A stretch of DNA of 64,000 nucleotides, from positions 12,303,181 to 12,367,180 of the forward strand of contig JANAVB010003400.1 in the NCBI GenBank assembly GCA_029216955.1, read 5' to 3'. The position numbers were made by a program, and so were the translations under genes. The notes below the pieces were generated by a model. That model searched no databases. It saw only the letters and a program-made list of their open reading frames with translations, and was not told where the DNA came from. Of the stretch, positions 1 to 11,490 are shown one piece after another. The first letter of the stretch is position 1, and every line of letters starts with the position of its first letter. This DNA is from Iris pallida. Its lineage: Eukaryota; Streptophyta; Magnoliopsida; Asparagales; Iridaceae.

Positions 1-1594
1 TGATGACAGAGAACTATAAAGCAGTTATAGACAGTTTTATTGATGAATATGGCAGTTTATATACAGGTGATGGTATGGAGAACAGATAAGATACAAGGAA
101 AGTAAGTAACTAAAACAAGAGAAGAATGATGGTAATAAAGACTGTAAAATAAATCTAGCTGAACTAAGGTAACAGAATAAGTCCAGAAAGTAATTGCAAA
201 ACAAGTATAAAACTATTATAAATCCAGTACGGGATGAATCTAAAATAATATGAATCCAGTACCAGATGATTCTAGTAGTGATCAAGAATCCAGGTGAGTC
301 CAGCTAATCTAATAGTGTGTTTTAAAATACCGAGATCGATATGTAAATGGCTGTGGGTAATCAGGCACACCTCTCACTGATCAGGCGAGAGATGGCTATG
401 CTTCCAGTAGATTCCAGTTGGAGATTCCAGATTTGGGGTATGTCTACATGTCTTACTCGGTATTTTCCCGCCCCGTAAAATAAATGAATCCAAAATTCGA
501 CACGAAAATCGAGGTAAGTCCAGCCAAAATATGATGATTCCAGTAATAGATTTCGAAATATTTCTAGTGATTCCAGTAATAGATTCCGAAATGATTCCAG
601 TGATTCCAGTATTAGAGGCCAGATAAGTAAGGTATGTGTGTCGCATACATAAATCCAGAAATATCCATACGTGTTGTAACAGAGAATCGCATAAAACTAA
701 ATAGAACTGAAATGCAGTAACTGGCAATTAAATGAGAGAACTATCAGAGAATATACTTGCCTGCTACTCTGAAAAGAGTAGTGTAATATCAGATGCCTGC
801 ACCGGAGCCACAATGTCCTAAATAGAGCAGTACAGGTTATAACATGTTTAAAATACGATAAATGGAGTCTACGATGCAATCCACATGATTCTAAGTCAAT
901 TCCAAGTCAAAGTCAACTCTAAGCCAAACCTGGTCAACTGTCTAGGTCAAACTAGGTCAACTAGGTCAAGCCTAAGCCAAACAAGTCTCACTAAGCCTAA
1001 CCAGCCTATTCTAGTAAGCACACACACACTATCAAGGCTATACAAGCCAACAACACAATCACTAAGCATTCAATCCACACATACAGGCTATGAGCCATAG
1101 GTATACACCCATAGGCTATGTGCCCTGTATATAGGCCATAGGCCATATAGCTATATCATACCTAGACCATTTCATAGCTTTCACACATATACACATTTAT
1201 TTAATTAAATATAATTAACACACATTCATATTATATAGACTACATGACAATATCTCATATAGGTGTACATATATATACATACATATATATATACATAGGG
1301 TGATAGGGAATAGCATGTGTGTGAGTTTGTGTACATGAGAGGGTATGTGTGTAGGGTGTGAGCTTGAGGGTTCATTTTAGTTTGTGTGTGATAGTGTTAA
1401 GACACATGTGAGAGTGTAATTGATTTTAGAATGTGTGCATTACATGTGTAGACATATGTGTGTGTGAGTCAATAGGGAAATATATTGTTCTCAGTTTAGG
1501 TGCAAATGGGAGTGCGTATCATACATTGTGGTACAAACCCAGGAACTCTGAAATTGACAGTGATATATCAATCCAACACAAACCCAAAACCCAA

Positions 1595-1880
1595 TTCTAA
1601 ACCTCTACCAAGCCTATTCAGGCCAAACAAGGCCAAGCCACTGCTCTCCCTGCTGCTAGCTACTGCTGCCTACTCTACAGCACTCTCACACAAGGTAAGC
1701 CTACTGCTAACTGAGCTTACTGCTCAGGCACTGCTAGCAGCTGCTAGGGGCCAGGCCAAGAAAATCCAAGCTCAACTCAGGGAGCCAAGTCCCTGCTACT
1801 GCTACAGCCTGCAAGCTAGGCAGTTGCTTGCTGCTTCTGTATTTCAACCTGCCAAGGCAAGGCTGCTGCAGTGATCAACA
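1595..1880. other. GC-rich CTGCT/GCCAAG segment inside LTR A'
   Basis: A stretch rich in CTGCTG, CTAGC and AAGGCCAAGCC words, clearly more GC-rich than the AT-rich LTR around it. The homologous part of the LTRs at 24888 and 32223 has no such segment. It may be a small acquired fragment or a locally expanded simple sequence. A 124-codon reading frame covers it on the plus strand but is compositionally biased (Leu/Ala/Ser), so I do not call a gene. Confidence 0.35.
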
Positions 1881-2699
1881 GTTCCCCCTCCCTTCCTACC
1901 ATTCCATCACCCCTACTCTCTAACCATTCTCTATATTCACACAACATCAACCATAATCTAACTAATATCTAGCCAACATCTAACTATAGGGAATTCAAGG
2001 TAAAATAAAGATCAAGGTAGTGGGTCAACATCACAACCCAACTCAACTATTCACAAAATCACTCACATAACTCATACCTTGAGATACCCCAACTGATACA
2101 CAAGGGCAATAGGCTGCCAAGGCCATGCTGCCTTCTCCACCTGCCATACTCTTGTCCTTAAGCTCTAACACACACTGAACTAAGGCCTGAACTAACACAC
2201 ACTCATCTTAATACACAGCCCTCAACTTAAACCCATGAACCCCTAACCTGAGATTCACTCTCTCCAAAAGACAAAACTGAGAAACATAAACATTTAGACA
2301 AAACACATATAGATAACTTGTAACTCAAATTCGATCTCAGGAACAGGAAATAAATCCCAATTACATAACCACAACTGGAACCAGGAACAGGGACTGAACT
2401 GATCCTTGTTCAACACATATGTATATATATATCAATGCATACACATATATATAGACATTGCTACATATATATAGATTTAACAACCAACTGAAAGCTAAGT
2501 ATATGGAAACCTATATGAACCAAAACTGAAATGAATATGTCGAATCCTATCTAGAATCTAAGCATCAATAGGAATGAATAGATCAAATCTCAAAAACCCA
2601 AATCAATCCCCATTCGAAACCCAGGTATCAGAAAAAAAATAGTGAGTATCATGAAGAATGCTAAATCAAAGCTAAATTCCAATTAAATCCAATTACAGT

Positions 2700-3375
2700 G
2701 TGTTCGAGTGTCTCTCCTATAAGCACGTGTCCTGTGGGGTGTATTCGTGTCCAGAAAATAGGACACGAGGTGTCCAACAGAGGGGTCGATAGGTAAAAGT
2801 TGACAGGTACGCACAGCATCGTGCTGCCATTCCTCAGGGAATTGGACACGACACAGTCCACAAGAGGACACGTGGTCGTGTACTCACTTAGTCTAGGTAT
2901 AGGTCTTTGTGTCCAAGTGCCTGAACTGAGTCGGGGTCGTATCGTGTCGACGTTATTAGGGCATATCAGGGACACAAAAAATGCATGCACAGTGTAGGGC
3001 AAAACACGTGCACACGCGATTTCTTCGCGCACACACATCGAGGTCCCATAAAACTTTATAGGTCTTGTGTCAGTCATTAGGACAACACATGTACCAAGTT
3101 TTATGGCTTGAGTCACCGTGTCGTGTCCGCTAGAACACTCGTGCAGCAGGACAGCCGCACGAGGCCAGTGCGCAGTGTCGTGCACGAGTTGTGTGTCCAT
3201 TTTGGACACGAAAACCAACCCGATTCGTGCTCAGACATATAAATATATAATCTACATATTAAGAGCTATCGAAATATATAATTTGTTTTGAAAAACATTA
3301 TCATTCAATCCATTGAGGCATTACAACAAACACCTACACAACACTACGACACGTGTCCGATACGGACACCAAACG
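2700..3375. promoter_or_regulatory. GGACAC/CACGTG-rich block of LTR A'
   Basis: Contains many GTGTCC or GGACAC words, several overlapping CACGTG (for example ACACGTGTCCGATACGGACA near 3350), in a CpG-rich island. The same kind of block occupies the corresponding place in the much less diverged pair of LTRs (25610-26080, 32940-33400). Possible U3 regulatory region; function is inferred only from motif density and position. Confidence 0.35.
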
Positions 3376-4311
3376 GACATGAAATTTACCCAAATTTCAG
3401 GGACACCTAGGGGACTCCTAGATCTAGCCCTATATACAAAGAAAACTAAAATTTAAATCAATTTGAGAAGTTTTACCTACAGGTGCAAATTACAAGAAAA
3501 GCTCCAAATGGGGGGTGTTCCTCTTGATGGCCAAATGCTCCAATTGAGCCCAAAACTGAGATTAATCTCCAGAAATATTAAATATACAAAAATTAGAACC
3601 TAATGCAAAAGACTAGGATAAAAAAGGAGATTAAATGAATAAATAGGAATTTTTGGAAGGGGGAAGAATACCTCTCTTTTCTCCAAGTGTAGGAATGATA
3701 AAAAGAGGCAAGCCCTAATGAACAAGTGTTTAAATAGGGTGGGGATCCCTATGTGGCTGCTCATAGGTTCAATAATTAGGGTTAGGGTTCACTAAATGGC
3801 CCATGGGCTTAAGTCATGATCAATTAAATAATTAAGCCATAAGTCATTTCATGAAACCATAAGCCATGACTTAAATTCACTAAACCACATCCCCTTATTC
3901 TAAAACTATTCTCTAATGACTAAAATAGGTTAACTTGAGTTAGGCTAGGGTCACCATGGTTAGGGTTAGCTTCTAGGCTAGTCCACTAGGTCTCAACAAA
4001 TCAAAGTGAAACTAGAATTTACCAATTCAACAAATCACCAAATAATTCAAATAAGTCAAAATGACCAAAATACCCCTAGGCTAAAAATGATAATTAATCA
4101 TCCTAATGACATGGTTAGGCTCTAGGTCATGCAGTCTCTACGGTTTCACTAGCTGCACACAAAATCACAAGTCATGACTTAAACCAGTTTTTAAATAGAT
4201 TAGAAATTATTAAAAATCACCAAAAATCATAATGTGAAATAAATATCAATGAATAATAATTATAATTACAAAATTTCAAAAATACCCTTATCTGGAAAAC
4301 TGGGTGTTACA

Positions 4312-4629
4312 GCTGCCTCCCGCGGGATAGCTGACACCCGGGAGCAGATCCTCGAGCTCCAGAGAAAGCTGGCCTTCCTGGAGTCCGAGCTCGAAGCTGC
4401 CCGTACTGAGAAAGGGGTTGCTATTCAGGAGGCTGACAGGTTTAGTAGAGCTTCTGCCAATCTGGAACTTGTCCTGAAGAAGATGGAGAATGACTGGCAG
4501 GCATATATGTACTTGAGTGATGTGGAGCAGTTGTCCCTGGAGGCTGAGCGCCGAGCTAAACAGAGGCTTGAGCGTGGGACCACCTTGGTGAAAAACCGTC
4601 TCTTGGAATTGTGTAATGCCGAACTATAG
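4312..4629 (+). pseudogene. C-terminal fragment of an antisense coiled-coil ORF (Tat aORF-like)
   Basis: About 105 codons ending in TAG at 4627-4629. The reading frame continues upstream to an ATG at 4249, but those first 21 codons come from LTR A' and are accidental. The fragment is a long charged helix (TREQILELQRKLAFLESELE, then EAERRAKQRLERG), heptad-like throughout and typical of a coiled coil. It lies opposite in sense to the gag-pol of element C, between pol and the expected 3' LTR, where Tat elements of the Retand/Ogre type are known to carry an antisense ORF. Its N-terminal part was removed or displaced by A'. It could alternatively be the last exon of a captured host gene. Confidence 0.5.
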
Positions 4630-4714
4630 TCGGCCTTTTCTTCTTTTGTTTTCTTTTCTTTTTCTTTTTGAGAGGGAAATGGTCCCAAAATATGTAATGC
4701 TTTTTCATCCTTCA

Positions 4715-4720
4715 AATAAA
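4715..4720 (+). terminator. Possible polyadenylation signal for the antisense ORF
   Basis: AATAAA about 85 bases downstream of the coiled-coil ORF stop, after a T-rich stretch. Spacing and strand fit a short 3' UTR. A hexamer is common by chance in AT-rich DNA, so support is weak. Confidence 0.25.
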
Positions 4721-5076
4721 GAGTACTTTCCATTCTACCCTTCATTTGTATTGCTTATTGTGCCTCTGGTATTATGGTATTGTTTGCCCCGCATGAGGGG
4801 CTTATCTGTGGACCTGTTACCCCTGGTAAACCTTGGTTTTAGGTACGATTAATAAGTTTGATTTGGGGATATCTAGAACGGTCCCACAATAAGGTTGTCG
4901 TGGATGTTCCGAGTATTGGAAAAAAGAATGCCATGGAGCAGCTGGGCTCCCAGGGCATAATGAGAACTGATGGGCCTGTCCTAAGAAGCTTAGCAAAGGA
5001 CATTCGTGGGCCTATTATCCTTGGCGTACCCTAGCTTAGGGTACGGATAATAGGATGAAATAGAACCAATGTACTT

Positions 5077-5461
5077 ACTCAGAGGTAATGAGGACATGGT
5101 AAGCACGAGGGTTTTCTTACCGCAGAATCTTCCTACTCAGAGGTGATGAGGACATGGCAGGAGTGGACTCAATAGAGGATATTTATGGACCTACTATCCT
5201 TGGCGTACACCGGTTGTGGGTACAGATAATAAGTCAAAAAGGAATCAACATACTTACTCAGAGGTAATGAGGACATGGCAAGCATGAGGGTTTCTTCGAC
5301 GGAGCCTTCCCACTCAGAGGTAATGAGGACATGGCAGGAGTGGGCCCAATGAAGGGGGTACATAGAACGACTCAGAGGTAATGAGGATATAGAAGTTCTA
5401 TGTAGAGGGGTGATTTATTTTTGGCAGAATTAAGACGACTCAGAGGTAACATCGACATGGT
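5077..5461. repeat. Degenerate tandem repeat ACTCAGAGGTAATGAGGACA in the 3' UTR of C
   Basis: About six copies of an ACTCAGAGGTAATGAGGACA-type core (near 5077, 5134, 5256, 5311, 5371 and 5439), irregularly spaced at 55-120 bases. Pairs alternate between 'tggtaagcacgaggg' and 'tggcaggagtgg' tails, so the real higher-order unit may be two cores long. Diverged copies of the same core are found in the 3' UTR of element D (16672-16900), so the repeat predates the split of these two elements. Confidence 0.8.
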
Positions 5462-5548
5462 CGTTTCAGAAATTTGTGGATCTGTTACCCTTTTTGTGCA
5501 CTAGGAGTGCGGGTAGTGGATCATGAGGAATGAGCTCGTTCAGGAAGA

Positions 5549-5996
5549 AAGTTCAGAGGTATGGTTCTACATAACTTTCCCCCAAAAGAGTGATCGAGAT
5601 GTAAGTTCAGAGGTACCAGCGGGTACATAACTCGACAATCTGAGAATTTTGGAATCAAAGTGTAAGTTCAGAAGTACCAGTGGGTACATGACTCGATAAT
5701 CTGGGATTTTTGTGGAAGGAGGACGTGAGTTCAACGGTACCAGGGGGTACATGACTCGGTAATCTAGAATTTTAGGAATGTGAGTTCAGCGGTACCAGCG
5801 GGTACATGACTCGATAATTTAAAATTTATGAATGTGAGTTCAGCGGTACCAGCGGGTACATAACTCGGTAATCTAGAATATTGTGAGAGTGAGTTCAGCG
5901 ATACCAGCGGGTACATGACTCGATGATCTGGAATATTATGAAAATGAGTTCAGCGGTACCAGCGGGTACATGACTCGATGGTCTGGAATATGTCGT
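5549..5996. repeat. Tandem repeat of about 55 bp next to the pol stop of C
   Basis: Eight head-to-tail copies of a GTTCAGCGGTACCAGCGGGT unit followed by ACATGACTCGATAATCTGGA. Period is about 54-55 bp in the five copies nearest pol (starts near 5728, 5782, 5836, 5891, 5946) and about 60 bp in the older left copies. The core TCAG-GGTA-GG-CATG is shared with the neighbouring 5077-5461 repeat, so both probably grew from one ancestral unit. Tandem arrays in the 3' UTR are a known property of Tat elements and can seed satellites. Confidence 0.85.
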
Positions 5997-7148
5997 TTAG
6001 ACATAATATTTCTTCAGGAACTTGCTATTGACGGGCAACATGAGCAAGTCTCCATTTTGCTTTGCGAGGTGGCAAGCACCGTTGGAGAATACAGCATCAA
6101 TGATGAACGGGCCTTCCCATTTTGGCTGAAATTTGCCGACGGTTTTGTGAGTCATGACCATCGGCCTCCGGACTGCCAGAACGAGATCGTCCACTTGGAA
6201 TGTTCTGATTTTAACCTTCTTGTTGAAGGCTCCGGAGATGCGTGCTTGGTATAGCTCGATCCGTTGCTGAGCCAAGAGGCGCTTCTCATCTAAGGCCTCC
6301 AACTCTTGTAGCTGGCGACGGTAATTATCATCCGTCCTCAGTTGGTAAGTAAGGGCGACACGGAGTGAGGGTATTTGAGTCTCCAATAGGAGGACTGCCT
6401 CACTCCTATACGCCAGGGAAAATGGCGTGTTCCCAGTGGCTGTTCGGACTGTAGTACGGTACGCCCATAAGCATTTAACAAGCTTCTCGTTTCAGTCGCG
6501 TTTGTTGGACGATAGGAACTTCTTGAGAAGTTTGATGATTATTTTGTTGAATGCTTCTGCCAGCCCATTCGCAGCTGGATTGTATGGTATTGAAGTAATA
6601 TTCTGGATGCGTTGCTTGTCGCAGAACCGATAGAAGACGTGGCTTGCAAACTGTGGACCATTATCGTGGATAATCCTTCTGGGCAGTCCAAAGTGATAGA
6701 TGACGTGATGCTTGAGAAAGCTGATCACGTTTGAAGTCTTTACTTCTGCAAGCGGGACAGCTTTCGCCCATTTGGAGAAGTAATCCGTAATTGTGAGTAT
6801 AAAGCGATGTCCTCGGGATGAAGGTAGAGCTATCGGACCGATGATACCCATTCCCCATGCTTCAAATAGCCAGGACGCCACTGTTGGATGTAGAAACTCG
6901 GATGGCTGGTGGATGAAGTCTGCGTGGACTTTGCAGGCTTTATATTTTCTTGCATAGTCTATCGCATCTGCTATCATCGTGGGCCAGTAGTAGTCCATTC
7001 GGCGAAGACGGTCTTGTAATTTGGGGCCAGGCTGATGGGCCCCGCAGACACCGTCATGAGCTTCGCGTACGACTTTTTTGGCTTCTGCGTTTGACAGACA
7101 CCGAAGTAATAACCCATCGTAAGATCGCCGATACAGCATTTTCGTCTA
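5997..7148 (-). pseudogene. Integrase of element C (Ty3/gypsy)
   Basis: One frame (minus) holds an H2C2 zinc-binding region (GVCGAHQPGPKLQDRLRRM, YARKYKACKVHADF), the catalytic core, and a C-terminal module with KWEGPFII. The DNGPQF aspartate and the glutamate of NGLAEAFNK are present, but the first catalytic Asp is lost: WGMGIIGPI reads Gly where the family has Asp. In-frame stops lie at 7146-7148, just before the start, and at 6492-6494, where TGA replaces a conserved Trp codon. There is no frameshift. Element D carries the same region at 16981-18102. The pol frame ends at 5997, immediately before the 55 bp tandem repeats. Confidence 0.85.
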
Positions 7149-7857
7149 TGTATCGTAGAAGAATCTGAAAGAACGCCTTCTGATGGAAGTGGCTCCCTTT
7201 GGGTTCTTGGGCAGGATGTCGTAGACTACGAAGTCTATGAATTGTTGTCTCCAGTCTGGCGCTTCGTCGATCGTTTGGGCGGAATTACTCGCCACGACTT
7301 GAACGTTGTTCTTGGGACAGACCAGTTCGTGGCCTATCACGTCAATCGAATGATGAGTATGGTTCGGCACTATAAGGGAAGCGGCAAGGCCTGCTAGGGC
7401 ATCTGCTTCGATGTTCTGGAGTCTGGGAACATTTTCCATAAAGAATCCCTCAAATGACGAGATAATGTTGATCGCTATTTGGTGATAGGGGATCATGTCT
7501 TCGTGGCGGACTTCGTACGAACCCCGGATCTGATTGACGATTAACTACGAATCGCCGTATGCTTCAAGATATTCTACCCCCAGCTCTCTTGTAAGTTGGA
7601 GGCCAATGACCAACATATTGTAATCGGCCACATTGTTAGAGCAGGGTTCCGTGAGGGAGTAAGCACGATTAATCACTAGTCCAGAAGGAGAAATCAATAC
7701 CACCCCGACTCCAACGACGATATTGCCCTTGGGTCCAGTTCTCGAAGCACCGTCGAAGAACATTCGCCATATATCATCGTGGGAGGTCACATGTGTGTCG
7801 ATGACCTTATCTGGGATTCTTTCATATACTCTGGAAGACTCCGAGCCTAGGTGGGCT
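7149..7857 (-). pseudogene. Second (archaeal-type) RNase H of element C
   Basis: Follows the Ty3-type RNase H in the same frame. Visible motifs: MFFDGASRTGPKGNIVVGVG (first Asp strand), SLTEPCSNNVADYNMLVIGL (helix where Glu is usual and Asp is found here), LEAYGDS (second Asp), and RLQNIEADALAGLAASL at the C-terminal end. A duplicated RNase H of this type between RNase H and integrase is characteristic of Tat elements. A TAG at 7545-7547 follows YGDS where Gln is expected. The end runs into a linker (ILPKNPKGATSIRRRSFRF) before integrase. Confidence 0.8.
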
Positions 7858-9350
7858 GCTAAAAAGTCTGCCAGAGCTTGACCTTTAACAGCCTTTTGCG
7901 GGACGAAGACCATATGATAAGGAGACAGCAATATTTCCCATGTGGCGAGGCGGGAGCTGAGTGCTCCTGGTTTGGTCATGAGGACCCTGAGAGGGTTGAC
8001 TCGCGAGATCACATGTATGGTTTGTCATGTGACATAGTGCCGCGTCTTTTCAATGGCGAACACCAGGGCGAGGCGTTCCTTCTCCATGGCGGTGTAACGG
8101 TGCTCTGTCCCAATCATCATTCGGCTGAGATAATATATAGCTTGTTCATGGCCTGCATCATTATTTTGTACCAGCAGAGCACCAAGGGAATGCTCTATTG
8201 CTCGTACATATAGTAAGAATGGTTTTCCAGCAACCGGGGCTACCATGACTGGAGGGTTCGACAAATATTCTTTGATGCTGTCGAATGCACGCTGACATTC
8301 TTTGTCCCATACGAATGAGACGCCCTTCTTCATGAGATGGGTGAATGGCCGACATCGCCCGGAGAGGATAGAAATGAACCTCCTGATGTAATCTAGCCTC
8401 CCTTGAAGGCCTCTGAGTTCGCGAAGATTTTTCGGGGGACCCATCTCCATAATTGCCTTCGTCTTCTCTGGATCGACATGAATACCCTGGGCTATAATAA
8501 TAAAACCCAAGAATTTTCCGCTAGATACTCCCAAGAAGGATTTTGTGGAATTTATCTTCAGGTTGTGTTCTCGCATCAGGTCGAATACCGTCCTCAGATC
8601 CTTCAGATGGTCTTCCTTATAGCGGCTCTTGACGGCGATATCATCAACATAGCACTCCACAGTCTTGCGTAAGTGGTCTCTGAAGATGATACTCATGGCT
8701 CTTTGATATGTGGCGCCAGCATTTTTTAAACCAAAAGGCATGACTGTGTAGCAGTACGTGCCAATCGGTGTTCGGAATGCTATGTACTTTTTATCGTCCG
8801 GAGATATCTTGATTTGGTTGTACCCCGAGAAACCATCCATGAATTACATGCGTTCGAAGCCGCATGTGTTGTCAATCATGATGTCTATGATAGGGAGGGA
8901 GAATTCATCTTTGGGACATGCCTCGTTCAGATTGCGGAAGTCGATGCAGATTCGAATCTTCCCATTCTTCTTGAGGATTGGTACTATATTGGCGACCCAG
9001 TCAGGATGTTGTTATTCACGAATGAAGCCGCTGGCTATCAGCTTGTTGACTTTGGCTTCGATCGCATCCATGATGCTCGGGCGAAATCGTCGTTGCTGTT
9101 GTTTGACCGGTTTCGCATCTGGCCGAATATTGAGCTTGTGAAGGGCAACCTCGGAGTTTAGTCCTGGCATGTCTTTATAGCTCCAGGCGAACACATCAAT
9201 ATATTCTTTGACAAGTTCCAGTAGCGACTCTCGCTCTTCATCTGTTAGGCTTTTACTGACAAAGATTGGTTTTGTAGAAGATTCACTGTCGAGGTCGACC
9301 TGTATAACCTCATCTTCAGTAGGAGGCTCTCTCTGTTTGAACCGCTTTTC
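7858..9350 (-). pseudogene. Reverse transcriptase and RNase H of element C
   Basis: The frame encodes the fingers (MFAWSYKDMPGLN, KPVKQQQRRFRP), palm (FMDGFSGYNQIKISPDD, VMPFGLKNAGATYQ, catalytic ECYVDDIAVKS near 8645) and thumb, then Ty3 RNase H (FLLYVRAIEHSLGALL to MEKERLALVFAIEKTRHYV). The YVDD catalytic pair is intact. In-frame stops at 9012, 8841 and 8025 replace Glu, Ser and Gly codons found intact in sister element B. No frameshift separates the pieces, so the whole is one frame with point-mutation stops. Confidence 0.88.
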
Positions 9351-11490
9351 CTATTGGGCATCCAGCTGTTGGGCCCACGGCTCTAACTCGAGGATTTCAG
9401 GAATGTCTTCATCTTCTTCGTAAGCGTCGGCAAATGCCATATTGACTGGCAGGACTTGTCTGAATACGCCTCCGATGCTGGTGTCCGAATCAGAAGTTGG
9501 TGACCCGGTTGAATGTGAATGCCAGTCGCATTCCTCATCTGAACTTTCAAGGGTCATTACGGGCATAACATACCCTAATCCACATCGGATCTTGCTGTAG
9601 TAGTCTCGTAGTTTGCCAGCCGGGACTGGTGGCTTCAAAGGCAATCGTCGACCGGTGTCGTAGTTCAAGCTTGGCTTAGCCTCCAGATCATATCCCTGTT
9701 TTTGCATGAGGTATTTGGATTGGGGGCTATAAAGATACAGAGGTAGTCTCCCGGCATCTGATTCAGGATCGACTTTCTCTAGGGTGAAGGGCTGTGGATC
9801 ATCCTTCCAGTCGAAGATGATTGGATGGTCACCTCCCTCGACTATGCGGTAAGCATCTTCCACGGGAGTAAGCTGGTTAGCGGTGTAAACATTTGTCACC
9901 TGTGTGTGTAGGTGAGTGCCTATACCGTGTTCCATAGCATACATTGTACAAAGCTTATTAAGCTCGAAGTAGTTCAAAGATAGCCCTTTATTGATGAAGT
10001 AAGGTATCTTTTCTAGCGGGATTACATCATCTGTGGAGGGAACATCAGTGTGGGCAGCCACATACTTGGCCAGCTCCGGTTCTTCTTCGGTTACCCCCTG
10101 TATAAATGAAGACTGAGAGGATGACCTGGGCAGCTTGATCGTCAAGGGTTCTACTGGTGGAGCAAAACGTAGAGTCATTGGCAAACTAGCAACCCCCAAT
10201 TTGGCATCTGATACTGGGCGGGGAGTTGTTGGCTCGCTAGAATCCCCAGACTTTATATCGGGGTGACGACCCTTCTTGGAAAGGCATATCGTCATTGGCT
10301 TATCGGCGGGGTTGAGCTTCTCCATTTGTGGCTGACTGACTCTTGGCAGTCTAATTGTCAGTGGCTCCGTTGTGGGTCTTAGCACTTGGCCAGACCTTGG
10401 CAGCCGGATTATCATTTGCTCTTCTTGTGCTTAGAGGCTGATCGCGTCCTTACGTAGAGTGGCCGTAAGGGGTGCGGACTTGCCAGGTTTGCGAGCTTGA
10501 AGGTGGATCGTCAGAGGTTCTTCTGATCCTGAGGCCGTCTCAGTCTGAACTCGTACATCTCCATCCAGGTGCCTCTTCGACTTCTCGTATAGGCAGGAGT
10601 CTGAGTAGTAGGATTCGACCCCTTTGAAGGGATCGATGTCGGCAAATTATGTCCTCACGAAGTCGTGTTTGTCGACATATTTGAAGAACTGGTGCAGCAT
10701 AAAAGGCACAATCATATAATCGTATATCCAAGGTCTCCCCAAGAGGATGTTATAAGAAGTATCAGCATCTATGACGTAACAGGTGACTTCTGACTGGAGA
10801 TCACCAATTTGGTACTTCAAGCGAATCATCCCAATTGGGTAGCTCTTGCCCGAATTGAAACCGCTGATGGCGGTGCTTGTTGGCGTCAGGCGATGCATAG
10901 GAATACGGAGATGATGTAGCAGACCCTTCAGAATGATGCTTATGGAAGAACCAGGATCAATGTACATTCGGTCCGCCTTTACGTCCTCGATGTATCTGGT
11001 GTAGTATAACGGACGATTGTGTAGATTGGTTTTGATGAGCATGTCCTGTGAAGTGAAGACAATATTGGGCATTGCTCCTGTGCAAGCGCTGTCTTGGAGA
11101 TTTATAGGCGGGCTCTCTCCTATGAGGTTGACCTGAGCCAGATCGGCATCGGCATTTTGGGGTGCATCGCTCAAAGCCACGCGAACGTCCTTTGAGAGTC
11201 TCAGAAGCTCGTATAAGGATAATTTGGCCGGTGTATTGGCCAACTGCGCCAAGATGTCGAAGTTGTAGGGCCTCTCCAACCCCTGAGGTGTCTCTTTTCG
11301 GAGGGATTTGTCAAAGCGAGTCTCCTTCGGCCTAGGCTTGTCGATCGTCGGAGGATGAGACGGTCCCGAAGTGTCAGCAGTAGCTGGCTGATGATCTTCG
11401 GTCGAGTTATCAGCCACAGGTTGGGATTGTGCCCCAGATCGGGTAACGACAGCCGTCGTTTCTTCGACATCTATCGAGATTGTACGGTAG
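9351..11490 (-). pseudogene. Protease region and protease-RT linker of element C
   Basis: Starts in a frame different from gag with EETTAVVTRSGAQSQPV, then the aspartic protease (MYIDPGSSISIILKGLLHHL, where the active site reads DPGS as in many Tat elements; later YNILLGRPWIYDYMIVP). After the protease comes a long linker with a repeated PLTIRLP-like heptapeptide, and a tyrosine-rich segment (YLYSPQSKYLMQKQGYDLE). Stops at 10647 (Glu in B), about 10431 (Ser in B) and 9351 (Trp in B) break it. The linker repeats also occur in B at 41265-41700. Confidence 0.75.

Larger units (their letters stand above)
1..4311 (-). mobile_element. Long chromovirus-type LTR (A'), truncated by the window edge
   Basis: On the minus strand this starts at 4311 with TGTAACACCC and shares with the LTRs at 24888 and 32223, in the same order, an early run reading 'gggtatttt', the gccggcc/aaccctaa region, a block dense in GGACAC and CACGTG, a GTTGACC-rich stretch (rc of 890-975) and a 'aacatgttataacctgtactg'-type region near 830. 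Divergence is high, so it is a related family and not a recent copy. No polypurine tract precedes 4311, so it is a 5' or solo LTR. By comparison with the 3.9 kb LTRs, roughly 0.6 kb of its end lies beyond position 1. Short ORFs inside it are not genes. Confidence 0.75.

Noticed and set aside
2661..3218. 185-codon frame on the minus strand
   Set aside because: It lies within LTR A', is made of the GGACAC-rich block, and has no counterpart frame in the related LTRs.
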